From assembly GCA_947504045.1 (NCBI GenBank), contig CANNFY010000002.1, forward strand, positions 310,001 to 374,000: DNA of 64,000 nucleotides, in the 5' to 3' direction. A program made the position numbers and the translations under genes. Of the stretch, positions 9,304 through 19,233 are shown piece by piece. Each line of letters begins with the position of its first letter. Positions within the stretch are counted from its first letter, which is position 1. The DNA is from an uncultured Maribacter sp. (GTDB lineage: Bacteria > Bacteroidota > Bacteroidia > Flavobacteriales > Flavobacteriaceae). The notes under the pieces are model-generated. The model worked only from the letters and a program-made list of their open reading frames with translations. It did no database searches and was not told where the DNA came from.

Positions 9304-10629
9304 TTAACGAACTTCTTCTAAATTATCATCCCAATTTTTTACATTAGGCTTTCCTAACTTACCTACAGATTTAGCAACAATCATAGAAACTGTAGCGTCT
9401 CCTGTAATATTAATCACAGTTCTAAACATATCTAATGGCCTGTCAACAGCAAAAATTAATGCCAAGCCAATTGCTAACTTGTCAGCAGGAAAACCAACAG
9501 CTTCAAGCACAATAACCAACATAACCATTCCTGCTCCAGGTACAGCAGCAGTTCCTATAGAAGCTAGTAAAGCTGTTAATACAATTATTAATTGATCACT
9601 TAAAGTTAAATCAAAACCTAAAGCCTGAGAAATAAAAACAGCAGCTACCCCTTGGTATAGACTAGTACCGTCCATATTAATTGTTGCTCCAACTGGCAAA
9701 ACAAAACTAGAAACCTCTTTATCTACACCAATATGTTCTTCTACCCTTTCCATTGTAACCGGTAAAGTAGCAGCACTAGAGCTAGTAGAAAATGCTAATA
9801 ATTGTGCAGGACTAATTTGCTTAAGAAACCAAAAAGGGTTCTTTTTTGTAAATATAGATACTATTGTACAGTAGAATACTACCATTAAAAAAAGACCTAA
9901 AAGAACTACGCCTGCATATTTTAATAAAGCCAGTAGTAATTCTGGGTCACTTGAAGACACAACAACATTTGCTAGTAATGCAAATACTGCAAAAGGAGCC
10001 GACAACATAATTAAGTCTACCATTTTAAGAACTACATCATTTAAAGAATCAAAAAACTTTTTTAAAGGATCCGATTTCTTTTCTCCGATAAGCAACATAG
10101 ATATCCCCATAAAAATGGTAAAAAATATTACTTGTAACATTAATTTATTATTAGTCATAGCTGCCAAAGCATTATCCGGAACCATATCTTCTAAAAATTT
10201 TAATGGGCCAACGTTTTTTTGTCTTGCAGCTTCTTCCATTTTTGCTACAACAGCACTATCGTTAGCATAGGCTTCTGTAAGCTTAGAAATAGTAGCTTCT
10301 GAAATACCATCTCCTGGCTGTAAAACATTTACCAACAAAAGACCTAAAATAATAGATACAACAGTAGTACAAATGTATATTACTATGGTTCTAAGACCTA
10401 TATTTCTAAATTTAGAAATATCTTTTAAGTCTGAAATTCCTTTAATTAAAGAAGCAAGAATTAAAGGAATTGCAATAAGCTTTAAAAGTTTTATAAAAAT
10501 TGTTCCTAGAGGCTTTATCCAATTAATAACAAAATTAGAGCCCCAGCTAAATTGGTTCATTACAAAACCAAAAAGAACACCCAACACCATTCCGATGAGG
10601 ATTTTCCAATGCAATTCAAGTTTTTTCAT
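9304..10629 (-). CDS. Dicarboxylate/amino-acid:cation symporter (DAACS family)
   Basis: A 441-residue GltP/DctA-type sodium- or proton-coupled symporter for glutamate, aspartate or C4-dicarboxylates. Visible are eight or so hydrophobic helices, the serine-rich re-entrant loop LAFSTSSSAATLPVT, the NMDGT motif (TINMDGTSLYQG) in helix 7, and the second re-entrant loop ASIGTAAVPGAGMV. The helix 8 substrate site FAVDRPLDMFRTVINITGD carries the Asp and Arg/Asn expected. An insertion of about 40 residues rich in Ala/Glu (LTEAYANDSAVVAKMEEAARQK) between early helices is common in Bacteroidota members. Substrate is not determined. Monocistronic. Confidence 0.92.
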   Translation of the reverse strand: MKKLELHWKILIGMVLGVLFGFVMNQFSWGSNFVINWIKPLGTIFIKLLKLIAIPLILASLIKGISDLKDISKFRNIGLRTIVIYICTTVVSIILGLLLVNVLQPGDGISEATISKLTEAYANDSAVVAKMEEAARQKNVGPLKFLEDMVPDNALAAMTNNKLMLQVIFFTIFMGISMLLIGEKKSDPLKKFFDSLNDVVLKMVDLIMLSAPFAVFALLANVVVSSSDPELLLALLKYAGVVLLGLFLMVVFYCTIVSIFTKKNPFWFLKQISPAQLLAFSTSSSAATLPVTMERVEEHIGVDKEVSSFVLPVGATINMDGTSLYQGVAAVFISQALGFDLTLSDQLIIVLTALLASIGTAAVPGAGMVMLVIVLEAVGFPADKLAIGLALIFAVDRPLDMFRTVINITGDATVSMIVAKSVGKLGKPNVKNWDDNLEEVR

Positions 10630-10686
10630 TTAGTCTATTTTAGTCGTTTGTAAGATACCTAATTAGACTTAAAAACCCTTAAAAAT

Positions 10687-11751
10687 TTACAGTTTAATTG
10701 TTCTATTAAGAAGCATATAGTCCGCAATAACCAAAGCCGCCATTGCCTCAACAATTGGCACTGCTCTTGGAACAACACATGGATCATGACGTCCTTTGCC
10801 TTTAGTTTTAACCATATTGCCATCTTTATCTATAGTCTCATAAGGCTGTATAACTGTAGCAACTGGCTTAAATGCAACCTTAAAGTAAATATCCATACCA
10901 TTACTTATACCTCCCTGAATACCACCACTATAGTTAGTTTTTGTAGTTCCATCGGAATTAAATTTATCGTTATGCATACTCCCTTTCATTTTTACCCCTT
11001 CAAAACCACTACCATACTCAAAACCTTTTACTGCGTTTATAGACAACATTGCTTTTCCTAACTCTGCATGCAACTTATCAAAAGCAGGTTCTCCTAAACC
11101 AATAGGTACATTTTTTATAACACATGAAATTACCCCACCAATAGTATCCCCTTCCTTACGAACGTCTTTAATGTAGTCTTCCATTTTTAATGCCATAGCA
11201 GGATCTGGGCAACGAACAGGATTAGATTCTGTTAGAGAAAAATCTAACTCTTTATAATCTTTATTTAATTGAAGTTCCCCTACTTGAGAAACATAAGCAT
11301 TAAAAGTAATAGTATTTAAAAACTGCTTAGCAATAGCTCCTGCAACCACTCTACTTGCAGTCTCACGTGCAGAACTTCTTCCACCCCCTCTATAATCTCT
11401 AAAACCGTACTTTTTGTCATACACATAATCTGCATGAGATGGCCTGTAAGAATCTTTAATATGCCCGTAATCTTGAGATTTTTGATTTGTATTAAAAATT
11501 GCAAAACCAATTGGAGTTCCTGTTGTTTTTCCTTCAAAAATTCCTGAATGAAAATCTACCGTATCTGGCTCTTTACGCTGTGTAACAATTGCAGATTGAC
11601 CTGGTTTACGTCTATTAAGTTCTTCTTGAATTTTTTCAAAATCCAATTTTATTCCAGAAGGACAACCATCAATAACACCACCAATTGCAACGCCATGAGA
11701 TTCTCCAAAAGTGGTTAGTTTAAAAAGGTTTCCAAAGGTATTACCTGCCAT
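10687..11751 (-). CDS. aroC: Chorismate synthase
   Basis: Converts 5-enolpyruvylshikimate-3-phosphate to chorismate, the last shared step of aromatic amino-acid synthesis, using reduced FMN. Signatures present: [18 protein letters not shown] at the N-terminus, the RPGQS loop, [21 protein letters not shown], and the C-terminal [21 protein letters not shown] chose ATG at 11751 (MAGNTFGN), giving 354 residues, the family's usual length. The reading frame stays open to 11850 with a hydrophobic 33-residue extension, but a TACCTTTG promoter box lies inside that extension on the same strand, so the longer start is unlikely. Confidence 0.95.
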   Translation of the reverse strand: MAGNTFGNLFKLTTFGESHGVAIGGVIDGCPSGIKLDFEKIQEELNRRKPGQSAIVTQRKEPDTVDFHSGIFEGKTTGTPIGFAIFNTNQKSQDYGHIKDSYRPSHADYVYDKKYGFRDYRGGGRSSARETASRVVAGAIAKQFLNTITFNAYVSQVGELQLNKDYKELDFSLTESNPVRCPDPAMALKMEDYIKDVRKEGDTIGGVISCVIKNVPIGLGEPAFDKLHAELGKAMLSINAVKGFEYGSGFEGVKMKGSMHNDKFNSDGTTKTNYSGGIQGGISNGMDIYFKVAFKPVATVIQPYETIDKDGNMVKTKGKGRHDPCVVPRAVPIVEAMAALVIADYMLLNRTIKL

Positions 11752-11768
11752 AGTACTTTTATTTACAA

Positions 11769-11776
11769 CAAAGGTA
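11769..11776 (-). promoter_or_regulatory. Candidate -7 box of aroC
   Basis: On the minus strand TACCTTTG matches TAnnTTTG and ends 17 bases before the ATG at 11751, placing the transcript start just upstream of it. No convincing -33 TTG is seen. It supports the shorter aroC start. Confidence 0.5.
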
Positions 11777-11937
11777 ATTGTTAAAAAAGAAAATAAAAAG
11801 CATAACGCTCTTAATATTCTCCTAACCTTAGTTTTGCATATTACAACCATTTTTAACTTTTAAGTGCTAATAAATTGATTTTAATTTCACGCTTAGGTTT
11901 TAATAAATATTTTAATTTGTAGGAAAGCTCCTTAGAT

Positions 11938-12804
11938 TTGAAAAAAAGAAAAATTGAAGTAGTAGTAATTTCCGATGTGCATTTAGGTACACCAAAATGC
12001 CATGCAGATGAGTTACTTAATTATTTAAATAGCATACAACCCAAAACACTTATTCTTAACGGGGATATTTTAGACACTTGGAAAAAAAATGAAGAATATT
12101 TTCCTTCTTCACATATAAAGGTTATTAGAAAAATTCTAGGAATGTCCACGAAAGGAACTAAAGTTTATTACATAATTGGAAATCATGATCAGAACCTTAG
12201 AAAGTTTAATCAAAAGCTAACCCAAAGCCTTCAAATATGCAATAAGCTAATATTAAATTTAAATGGTAAAAAGGCTTGGTTTTTTCATGGCGATGTTTTT
12301 GATATAGATTTAAAAACCAATAAATTATTTGCAAAATTAGGCAGTACTGGCTACAAGCTATTACTTAAAATAAACAAATGTATAAATTGGACATTTGCTA
12401 AAATTGGAAAAAAAAGATTTACACTTTCTAAAAAATTCAAAAAAAGCATAGAAAAATACACGAAGGATATTGCAAATTTTGAAAAGACTGTAAGTGAACT
12501 TGCTATAGATAACAGCTATTCTTATGTAATATGCGGGCATACTCATGTTCCAAAAAAGCAAGACTTTTTTACTGAAAAGGGCAGCTGTACCTATTTAAAT
12601 TCTGGCGATTGGGTAGAAAACCTAACTGCTTTAGAATACTCTTTTAAACGCTGGAAGGTTTATAAATACAACCATGATAAATTAATTCCGTTTTTTGCAG
12701 ACGAAGAATTAAAAAATATGAACCTACAAGATTTGATTGATTCTTTAACTAGTAAAGAAAACCCAGAAAAAAAATCGCCCATTCTAAAAAAAGCTAAAGC
12801 ATAG
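11938..12804 (+). CDS. LpxH-like UDP-2,3-diacylglucosamine diphosphatase-family metallophosphoesterase
   Basis: A 288-residue calcineurin-like phosphoesterase. All five metal-ligand blocks are visible: VISDVHLG (residues ~11-18), LNGDILDTW (~40), GNHDQNLR (~80), HGDVFD (~120) and CGHTHVPK (~200). The arrangement matches the LpxH-like branch in Bacteroidota, which hydrolyses UDP-2,3-diacylglucosamine to lipid X in lipid A synthesis at the inner membrane; other substrates cannot be excluded. The start is TTG, placed directly before the MKKRKIEVVVISD opening. Its last 11 bases overlap the 3' end of the convergent dehydrogenase gene. Confidence 0.82.
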   Translation: MKKRKIEVVVISDVHLGTPKCHADELLNYLNSIQPKTLILNGDILDTWKKNEEYFPSSHIKVIRKILGMSTKGTKVYYIIGNHDQNLRKFNQKLTQSLQICNKLILNLNGKKAWFFHGDVFDIDLKTNKLFAKLGSTGYKLLLKINKCINWTFAKIGKKRFTLSKKFKKSIEKYTKDIANFEKTVSELAIDNSYSYVICGHTHVPKKQDFFTEKGSCTYLNSGDWVENLTALEYSFKRWKVYKYNHDKLIPFFADEELKNMNLQDLIDSLTSKENPEKKSPILKKAKA

Positions 12805-15703
12805 CCTCTTTAAATATAGTAATTGGGTGTTTTGCCTGTCTTTTAGTACCATCATAAATTTGATGCCTACAACTTGTCCCATTTGCGGCAATTATGGTTT
12901 CTTTTGATGCATTTCTTACCGCCGGAAATAACTTTAACTCTCCAACCTGCATACTTACATTATAGTGCTCCTCTTCATAACCAAAAGAACCAGCCATACC
13001 ACAGCAACCAGAACTAATAATACTAACAGTATAGTTTTCTGGTAAATTAAGCATATCAAAAGTTACTTTCTGATTAGACAAAGATTTTTGATGACAGTGG
13101 TTGTGTATTTTTACCTCTTTAGCTTCTGTAGTAAATAACTCTTTTGTAATTATTTCTTTTGCAATTTGGTCCGCTAAAAACTCTTCTACTAAAAAAGAAT
13201 TAGCAGCTATTGCCTTTACTGTTTCTTTATCGCTAGACAATCTTGCATACTCATCTCTAAAAGTTAAAATTGCCGAAGGCTCCAAACCAACAATAGGAAT
13301 ATTTTGCTCTACAATAGGCTTTAGTTTTTCTATGTTTTTAAGAGCAAGCTCTTTTGCTTGTTTTAAAAAACCTTTAGATAAATATGTTCTACCACTTTCT
13401 CCATAAAAAAGCGAAACATCGTAGCCCAATTTTGTAAACACATCAATAGCATCTTTACCAAGGTCAACATCTAAATAATTTGTAAATTCGTCTATATAAA
13501 TTACAAGTTTTCCATTCAATACAGTATTCTTATTACTAGACACTTGTAATCTTTTATCAAAATTAAAACTTGAAACTTTAGGCAGTGCTCTTTCTTTTGC
13601 AACTCCTGAGCTTTTTTTAATTAATCCGCTAATAAATTTAGAGGTAAACATTGCATTTGTAACACCCGAAAACTTACTTCCCAATCGGTTCATTTTTGTA
13701 CTATGCGCAAACATTTTTGCTCTTCTAGAATACCCATTTACCTCTTGATATTGGTATAAAAACTCTGCTTTTAATGTAGCTACATCTACATTACTTGGAC
13801 ACTCGCTAGAACATGCTTTACAACTTAAGCATAAATCAAAAACCTCTTTTAACTCTTTACTATCAAATTTATTACTCTTATCTGATGTTGTTAAAAACTC
13901 TCGCAAAGCATTAGCTCTACCTCTAGTAGTATCTTTTTCGTTTTTAGTTGCCTGATAACTTGGACACATTGCCCCAGACATATGATGCGTTTTTCTACAA
14001 TCACCACTACCATTACATTTTTCTGCTGCCCTTAAAATTCCTTCATCTGCAGAAAAATCTAAAAGCGTCTTTATTTCCGGCTCCTCTCTATCAACCTCAT
14101 AACGCAAAGATTGATCCATAGGATATGCATCTACTATTTTACCTGGATTAAATATATTATTGGGGTCAAAATAAGATTTTACCCTGCGCAGTAATTCGTA
14201 GTTTGCCTCTCCTATCATTAAAGGAATAAATTCCGCCCTAACAATACCATCTCCATGTTCTCCACTAAAAGAACCTTTATATTTTTTTGTTAATAAAGCA
14301 ACATCGGTTGTTATATCTCTAAACAACCCAACATCTTTCCCTTTTTTTAAATTTAATATTGGTCTTAAATGCAGCTCCCCTGCACCAGCATGTGCATAGT
14401 AAACTGCTTTTTGGTCATATTTTTGCATAATAGAAGTAAACTCTCCTATAAAGTCTTTTAAATCCTCTACAGCAACCGCTGTATCTTCTATACATGCAAC
14501 GGCTTTTTTATCCCCCACAAGGTTGGCTAACAATCCTAATCCTGCTTTTCTAAGCGTTATTGCTTTTGCTATATCTCCGCCTTTTAAAATAGCTTCTGCA
14601 TAACTAAGATTAGATTTTTTTACAGTTCTTAACACTGCCTGTATTTGCTCTTCTAAATCTGCCTCAGTATTGCTACTAACCTGAAGCATTAGAAGTGCCT
14701 CTGGGTCTCCATCTACAAAAAATCTATTTGCTAATTGCTCTCTGTTATTTTTAGTACAATCTAAAATAACCTTATCCATCATTTCACACAGATGCAAATT
14801 ATTTTCCATTAATGGAGCAACATCTGTTAAACAATCTTCTAAAGAATTGTAGTGTGTAATTACCATTGCAGAAAGCTTTGGAGGTAAATCGTCTAACTTA
14901 ACAGTAATTTCTGTTGTAAAAGCCAAAGTTCCTTCACTTCCGCTTAGTAAATTACATAAATTAAATGGCTTATCTGAATCTCCAAAAACAACATTATCCA
15001 ACAGCTCATCTACTGCATACCCAGTGTTTCTTCTGTGTATAGATGGTTTTGGAAACTCTTTAATTATTTCTTCTTTTATTAATTTGTCATTCAGTTCTTT
15101 ATATATATTAGAATAAAGCTTTCCTTCAAGTGTTTCTAATTTCATTTTTTCATGAAATTCTTCTTTAGAAACATCTTTAAATTCTACCTCAGAACCATCG
15201 GACAATATTGTTTTTAACGAAACAATTTTATCTCTTGTAACACCATATTGAATTGAGGTTGTTCCGGATGAATTATTACCAACCATACCACCTATCATAC
15301 ATCTATTTGAGGTTGATGTATTAGGTCCAAAAAACAAACCATAAGGTTTTAAATGTAAGTTTAACTCATCTCTTATTACACCAGGTTGTAATGTAACCTG
15401 CCTTTTATCTTGATCTACATGAAGTATTTTAGTAAAATTCTTAGAAACATCTACCACAATACCATCTCCAACACATTGCCCAGCTAATGAAGTTCCTGCT
15501 GTTCTTGGTATTAAACCCAAATTATTTTTAGTGGCAAAAGAAATTAATTTTTTAATATCTGCCACAGACTCTGGAAAAGCTACTGCCATTGGCATTTTTC
15601 TATAAACAGAAGCATCTGTAGCGTATAAAGTTCTGCTTAAATCATCAATTTGTAATTTTCCTTCTAACGAATTTCCTAATTCTTGTAAAACTATTTTTTC
15701 CAA
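12794..15703 (-). CDS. FAD-linked oxidase fused to Fe-S/CCG domains (D-2-hydroxyacid dehydrogenase type)
   Basis: A 969-residue fusion. An N-terminal FAD-binding_4 domain (PRTAGTSLAGQCVGDGIVVDVS, ~residues 60-85) leads into a FAD-oxidase C domain containing the GEHGDG motif (~475). Next comes a GlpC/HdrD-like ferredoxin segment with CNGSGDCRKTHHMSGAMCP and CLSCKACSSECP (~560-650), and finally a C-terminal cysteine-rich region (HNHCHQKSL, SSGCCGMAGSFG). The layout is that of single-chain D-lactate/glycolate/2-hydroxyglutarate dehydrogenases that pass electrons to the quinone pool at the inner membrane. Substrate unresolved. The predicted start is TTG. Monocistronic. Confidence 0.88.
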   Translation of the reverse strand: MEKIVLQELGNSLEGKLQIDDLSRTLYATDASVYRKMPMAVAFPESVADIKKLISFATKNNLGLIPRTAGTSLAGQCVGDGIVVDVSKNFTKILHVDQDKRQVTLQPGVIRDELNLHLKPYGLFFGPNTSTSNRCMIGGMVGNNSSGTTSIQYGVTRDKIVSLKTILSDGSEVEFKDVSKEEFHEKMKLETLEGKLYSNIYKELNDKLIKEEIIKEFPKPSIHRRNTGYAVDELLDNVVFGDSDKPFNLCNLLSGSEGTLAFTTEITVKLDDLPPKLSAMVITHYNSLEDCLTDVAPLMENNLHLCEMMDKVILDCTKNNREQLANRFFVDGDPEALLMLQVSSNTEADLEEQIQAVLRTVKKSNLSYAEAILKGGDIAKAITLRKAGLGLLANLVGDKKAVACIEDTAVAVEDLKDFIGEFTSIMQKYDQKAVYYAHAGAGELHLRPILNLKKGKDVGLFRDITTDVALLTKKYKGSFSGEHGDGIVRAEFIPLMIGEANYELLRRVKSYFDPNNIFNPGKIVDAYPMDQSLRYEVDREEPEIKTLLDFSADEGILRAAEKCNGSGDCRKTHHMSGAMCPSYQATKNEKDTTRGRANALREFLTTSDKSNKFDSKELKEVFDLCLSCKACSSECPSNVDVATLKAEFLYQYQEVNGYSRRAKMFAHSTKMNRLGSKFSGVTNAMFTSKFISGLIKKSSGVAKERALPKVSSFNFDKRLQVSSNKNTVLNGKLVIYIDEFTNYLDVDLGKDAIDVFTKLGYDVSLFYGESGRTYLSKGFLKQAKELALKNIEKLKPIVEQNIPIVGLEPSAILTFRDEYARLSSDKETVKAIAANSFLVEEFLADQIAKEIITKELFTTEAKEVKIHNHCHQKSLSNQKVTFDMLNLPENYTVSIISSGCCGMAGSFGYEEEHYNVSMQVGELKLFPAVRNASKETIIAANGTSCRHQIYDGTKRQAKHPITIFKEAML

Positions 15704-15794
15704 AGTGGTACAATTTTGAATGCAAATTTAAGTTTTTATTGTGTGAGCTCAGTTGAACACAGGCTCATTTTTTATAATTCAAAAAAGAAAAAAT

Positions 15795-16289
15795 ATGAAA
15801 ATAATAAAACTGCTTACGCTAATCTTCTGTTTTACAACACTTAGTACTAATGCCCAAGAAATAGCAGATCATGCTATTGGTCTTCGTTTAGGAGATAGCG
15901 ATGGCTTTGGAGCAGAAATATCTTACCAACATTTACTTTCTAGAACAAATAGAATGGAGTTAGATTTAGGTTTTAGAGACCACAGAAATTATAATGCTTT
16001 TAAATTAGCCGGGTTATACCAATGGGTATTACCTATTGACAATGGTTTTAACTGGTATTACGGAGCTGGGGCAGGTATTGGCAGTGTAAGTTTTGGAAAT
16101 ATACCTAATGATGATGATTATAGTGGTGCATTTGTTTTTGCTGCAGGAGATATTGGCGTAGAATATAATTTTGACTTTCCGCTATTACTATCCTTAGATT
16201 TTAGACCAGAAATTGGCATAGTAGGCTATAAAGGCTTTTCAGATAATTTTGATTTTGATATAGCACTTGGCGTACGCTATCAATTCTAA
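15795..16289 (+). CDS. Small outer-membrane beta-barrel protein
   Basis: From ATG 15795 the product is 164 residues with a clear signal peptide (KIIKLLTLIFCFTTLSTNAQ, cleavage after Ala-Gln region). About eight amphipathic strands follow (IGLRLGDSDGFGAEISYQHL, RMELDLGFRDHRN, WYYGAGAGIGSVSFG, GDIGVEYNFDFPLLLSLDFRPEIG), ending in Phe (GVRYQF) as expected for a BAM-inserted barrel. The frame also opens at a TTG at 15753, but the signal peptide argues for the internal ATG. Function unknown; OmpX/OmpW-size barrels often are adhesins or small porins. Confidence 0.8.
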   Translation: MKIIKLLTLIFCFTTLSTNAQEIADHAIGLRLGDSDGFGAEISYQHLLSRTNRMELDLGFRDHRNYNAFKLAGLYQWVLPIDNGFNWYYGAGAGIGSVSFGNIPNDDDYSGAFVFAAGDIGVEYNFDFPLLLSLDFRPEIGIVGYKGFSDNFDFDIALGVRYQF

Positions 16290-16311
16290 ATAAATTTCAC
16301 AAAATAATAAG

Positions 16312-16345
16312 AGCTCTTAACAGTAAATGTTAAGAGCTTTTTTTA
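16312..16345 (+). terminator. Intrinsic terminator
   Basis: A perfect 11-bp stem, AGCTCTTAACA with TGTTAAGAGCT, five-base loop, followed by T7. It ends the small barrel-protein transcript. Confidence 0.88.
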
Positions 16346-16360
16346 TTTCCTTTATATAAG

Positions 16361-16368
16361 TACATTTG
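16361..16368 (+). promoter_or_regulatory. Candidate -7 box of the TlpA-type gene
   Basis: TACATTTG matches TAnnTTTG, directly after the preceding terminator and 22 bases before the ATG at 16391. No good -33 element is seen. Confidence 0.4.
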
Positions 16369-16390
16369 CCTGATATAAAATTTAAGCATT

Positions 16391-17521
16391 ATGAAAAGAA
16401 TTCTTTTACCTGTATTATTAATTATAACAATGATTGCATGTAATCAAAAACCTGAAGGTTATGTTGTTAATGGTACTTTAAGAGGTGAAGTTACAGATAG
16501 CACAAAGGTTATACTTAAAAAAATTGGAGAGAACAACCAAGCCACACCAGTAGACACTGCCTACACTACCAAAGGAGAATTTTCTTTTTCTGGCGCACCA
16601 ACCACACCTGAGTTACATTATCTTTTTGTAGACAAATCTCCTGGTTTTACTGTATTTGTTCTTGAAAATGGCGAAATTGAAATTTCGGCACAAAAAGACA
16701 GTCTAAGTTTTGCTAAAGTTGAAGGTTCTTTACAAAATGATATTTTTTCTAGCTATAAAGAAAAAACACAATCTATGTCAGAAAGAGCAATGTCTATCCA
16801 AAAAGATTTACAAAACGCTTCAAAAAACAAAGATGAAGCAAGCATTACGGCTCTAAGTGATGAGATGAAAGAATTACAAGAGGAATATAAAAATTTTGAA
16901 CTAGAGTATATTAAAGCAAACCCTAACGGATTAATATCTGCATTACTAATAGACCGTGCTGCTGCCTCTAAAGCTTCCTCTATAGAAGAGTTAAAAGAGC
17001 TGTACAACAACCTTACTCCAGAAATAAAAGAAAATAAAGCTGGTAAAAAAGCTTTAGAAAAAATAACTCTTTTAGAGGAAAAAGAAGCTGCAAACAAAAA
17101 AACAGCTATAGGAAGTAAAGCTCCAGATTTTTCTGCAAAAAACCCAGAAGGCAAAGAAATATCTTTAAATTCTGTTTTAGGAAAAGTTACTTTAATAGAT
17201 TTTTGGGCTGCATGGTGCAGACCGTGTAGAGCAGAAAACCCTAATGTTTTGGCTGTTTATAAAAAATACCATGATAAAGGACTTAATATTATTGGGGTGT
17301 CTTTAGATAAGGATGGTGACAAATGGAAAAAAGCAATAGCGGATGATAAGTTAGAGTGGAACCAAGTTTCTAATCTTGCATATTTTAATGATGAAATTGC
17401 TAAACTTTATAATGTAGATGCAATACCTGCTGCTTTTTTATTAGATGAAAATGGAGTAATTATTGCCAAAAACTTAAGAGGAAATGCTTTGGAACAAAAA
17501 GTAGCAGAGCTTCTTAACTAA
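16391..17521 (+). CDS. TlpA-family thiol-disulfide lipoprotein with DUF4369 domain
   Basis: A 376-residue lipoprotein: signal peptide with lipobox MIAC at residues ~14-18, a DUF4369 beta domain (~25-120: GTLRGEVTDSTKVILKK), a Lys/Glu-rich helical linker (~120-240), and a C-terminal AhpC/TSA-thioredoxin domain. The redox motif is WCRPC near residues 274-278 within LIDFWAAWCRPCRAENPN, with the cis-Pro loop AIPAAFLLD. Such proteins reduce disulfides in the envelope, for example in cytochrome c maturation or under oxidative stress; many Bacteroidota encode several. It stands alone between two hairpins. Confidence 0.92.
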   Translation: MKRILLPVLLIITMIACNQKPEGYVVNGTLRGEVTDSTKVILKKIGENNQATPVDTAYTTKGEFSFSGAPTTPELHYLFVDKSPGFTVFVLENGEIEISAQKDSLSFAKVEGSLQNDIFSSYKEKTQSMSERAMSIQKDLQNASKNKDEASITALSDEMKELQEEYKNFELEYIKANPNGLISALLIDRAAASKASSIEELKELYNNLTPEIKENKAGKKALEKITLLEEKEAANKKTAIGSKAPDFSAKNPEGKEISLNSVLGKVTLIDFWAAWCRPCRAENPNVLAVYKKYHDKGLNIIGVSLDKDGDKWKKAIADDKLEWNQVSNLAYFNDEIAKLYNVDAIPAAFLLDENGVIIAKNLRGNALEQKVAELLN

Positions 17522-17536
17522 GTATAGTTTACAAAA

Positions 17537-17575
17537 AAAGAAAGCCCAAAACTTAACGTTTTGGGCTTTCTTTTT
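17537..17575. terminator. Bidirectional intrinsic terminator
   Basis: A 16-bp perfect stem (AAAGAAAGCCCAAAAC with its complement) and a five-base loop sit between two convergent lipoprotein genes. A-run and T-run flanks suit both directions. Confidence 0.9.
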
Positions 17576-17589
17576 AAATATAAATAGAC

Positions 17590-19233
17590 TTAAAATTTAT
17601 TATTATAATCTATAAATTTACCTTCTACATTAACAGTTCCGTTTCTTCTAACACTACCAATAACGTTTACAACAGAATCTTCTCCTATGAACTCTATTGT
17701 AGCACCATCATTAAGAACTAAATCTCCATAAATAGTTAAGTTACCTTCTACTCTAAACGTAGCGCCAGAGTTTATATTAATATTACTGGTTCTATTATTT
17801 CTACCTACAACAAAAGTACCGTTCATTTCAAATAAGGCATTTGCATTAATATTTACGTCATTTTGAACTGTCCAAGAACCACATAAAAGTAAATCTCCAC
17901 CAACATTTACACTATTAAATCTTTTAGAACCTCTGTAAGACAGTGTTTGGTTTGTATTAATATTAAGATTAGCACTTCCGGAATAAGAAGACAAGTCAGA
18001 ACAACGTGTTTCTAAACTTTCGTCAGGTTTATTTAGTTTTATAATTTGTAACCCTGCCTTACCTGAAGCAGCAAATACATAATCTCCTTTTGTAGTTACA
18101 TAGTTAATAGAACCTTCTAACTCTATAATACCAACTAAATCTACATCGCCATCTTGTTCCTCTGACAAACATAATCCTGCACCTCCATTTGCCATTAACA
18201 AAACTTCATCATTAACAGCTACTGCGTTAGTTACAATGTCTTGAGAATCTACACCATCAGGGTTAATTAAAATAGGTACATACTCTTTTAAACTTCCACT
18301 AGCAATAGTATAAACTCCCGCTCCATTAGAACCTTCTGCAACAACAATATTATCCGCATAAAAATCTAGAGTTCTTTTTGTATTTATACCAAAATCGCTA
18401 TTAATTGCAATGGTATTTACTGAATTTAAGTTTTGATCCAAAATAGAAACTCCTGCACTTGCATCTAAAATTGCTACCGAGTTTTCGTTTACAGCTACAG
18501 AACGTAAGTCTAAAAATTCAGCTTCATTAATAACTTCTAAAGTATTTTTATTGTAAACAGATAATGTACCTTCTTGTCCACTAGTTACATAAACATTATC
18601 ATTATTTACAACAATATCTGTGGCATTATACCCTTCTTGAAAAGCATATAAAATATTTGAAACTCCTGTAAACCTACCGTTAGAAACTTCTATTTTTCCA
18701 ACAAAAGAATTACTAGTAGCTCTTACCGATGTTTCTGCATCTACACCTCCTACAAAGTATAAGTATTGATTATCATATTGTAAAGAATTTATATCTGCGT
18801 TTGAGTAATACAAACGAGATGTTACTCTTGGGTCATTTGGATCACTAACATTAATAATATCCATAGCTCCTGCATAACCATCTTCAACAGTATTATAAGA
18901 AACATATGCATAATCTCCATCTACATATACATGAGAAGCGGTAAGGTTTTCTCCTCCAGAAAACGAAGGTGCATCTACCTGTGCAACAAGTGTAAGTGGG
19001 TAATCTCCTGCTAATTCTTCATCCTTAGAGCTTAAACCTGATTTTCCTGTAGTAGAAAATTCTTCGTAAATATCTAATACACCTGCATTTTCATAAACAA
19101 TGCTATTCTCAAGCGTTTGCTCATTAGTTTCTATCGAAATATCGTCTTGGGTTTCATTAAATACGGTAGTTTCATCTACACACGAAGTCATTAAGCCTAA
19201 AAAGGCCAATACAAAATAGGGGGTCTTTTTCAT
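17590..19233 (-). CDS. LVIVD-repeat-type surface lipoprotein with C-terminal beta-helix-like region
   Basis: A 547-residue lipoprotein (lipobox LMTSC, Cys ~18). Residues ~70-410 carry repeated beta-propeller-like units such as YVDGDYAYVSYNTVEDGYAG followed by MDIINVSDPNDPRV, YLYFVGGVD and GDYVFAASGKAGLQIIKLNKP, the form of LVIVD repeats. Residues ~420-547 switch to short Asn/Gly/Val repeats (NINTNQTL, GDLLLCGSWTVQNDVNINANA, GNLTIYGDLVLNDGATIEF) that look like a small right-handed beta-helix. No type IX secretion tail is visible. Likely surface-exposed; ligand unknown. A TAATTTTG box lies about 40 bases upstream. Confidence 0.75.
   Translation of the reverse strand: MKKTPYFVLAFLGLMTSCVDETTVFNETQDDISIETNEQTLENSIVYENAGVLDIYEEFSTTGKSGLSSKDEELAGDYPLTLVAQVDAPSFSGGENLTASHVYVDGDYAYVSYNTVEDGYAGAMDIINVSDPNDPRVTSRLYYSNADINSLQYDNQYLYFVGGVDAETSVRATSNSFVGKIEVSNGRFTGVSNILYAFQEGYNATDIVVNNDNVYVTSGQEGTLSVYNKNTLEVINEAEFLDLRSVAVNENSVAILDASAGVSILDQNLNSVNTIAINSDFGINTKRTLDFYADNIVVAEGSNGAGVYTIASGSLKEYVPILINPDGVDSQDIVTNAVAVNDEVLLMANGGAGLCLSEEQDGDVDLVGIIELEGSINYVTTKGDYVFAASGKAGLQIIKLNKPDESLETRCSDLSSYSGSANLNINTNQTLSYRGSKRFNSVNVGGDLLLCGSWTVQNDVNINANALFEMNGTFVVGRNNRTSNININSGATFRVEGNLTIYGDLVLNDGATIEFIGEDSVVNVIGSVRRNGTVNVEGKFIDYNNKF

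Noticed and set aside
16753-17154. 133-residue minus-strand open frame
   Set aside because: Antisense to the Lys/Glu-rich linker of the TlpA-type gene; its Phe/Ser-rich composition is the expected mirror of that linker.
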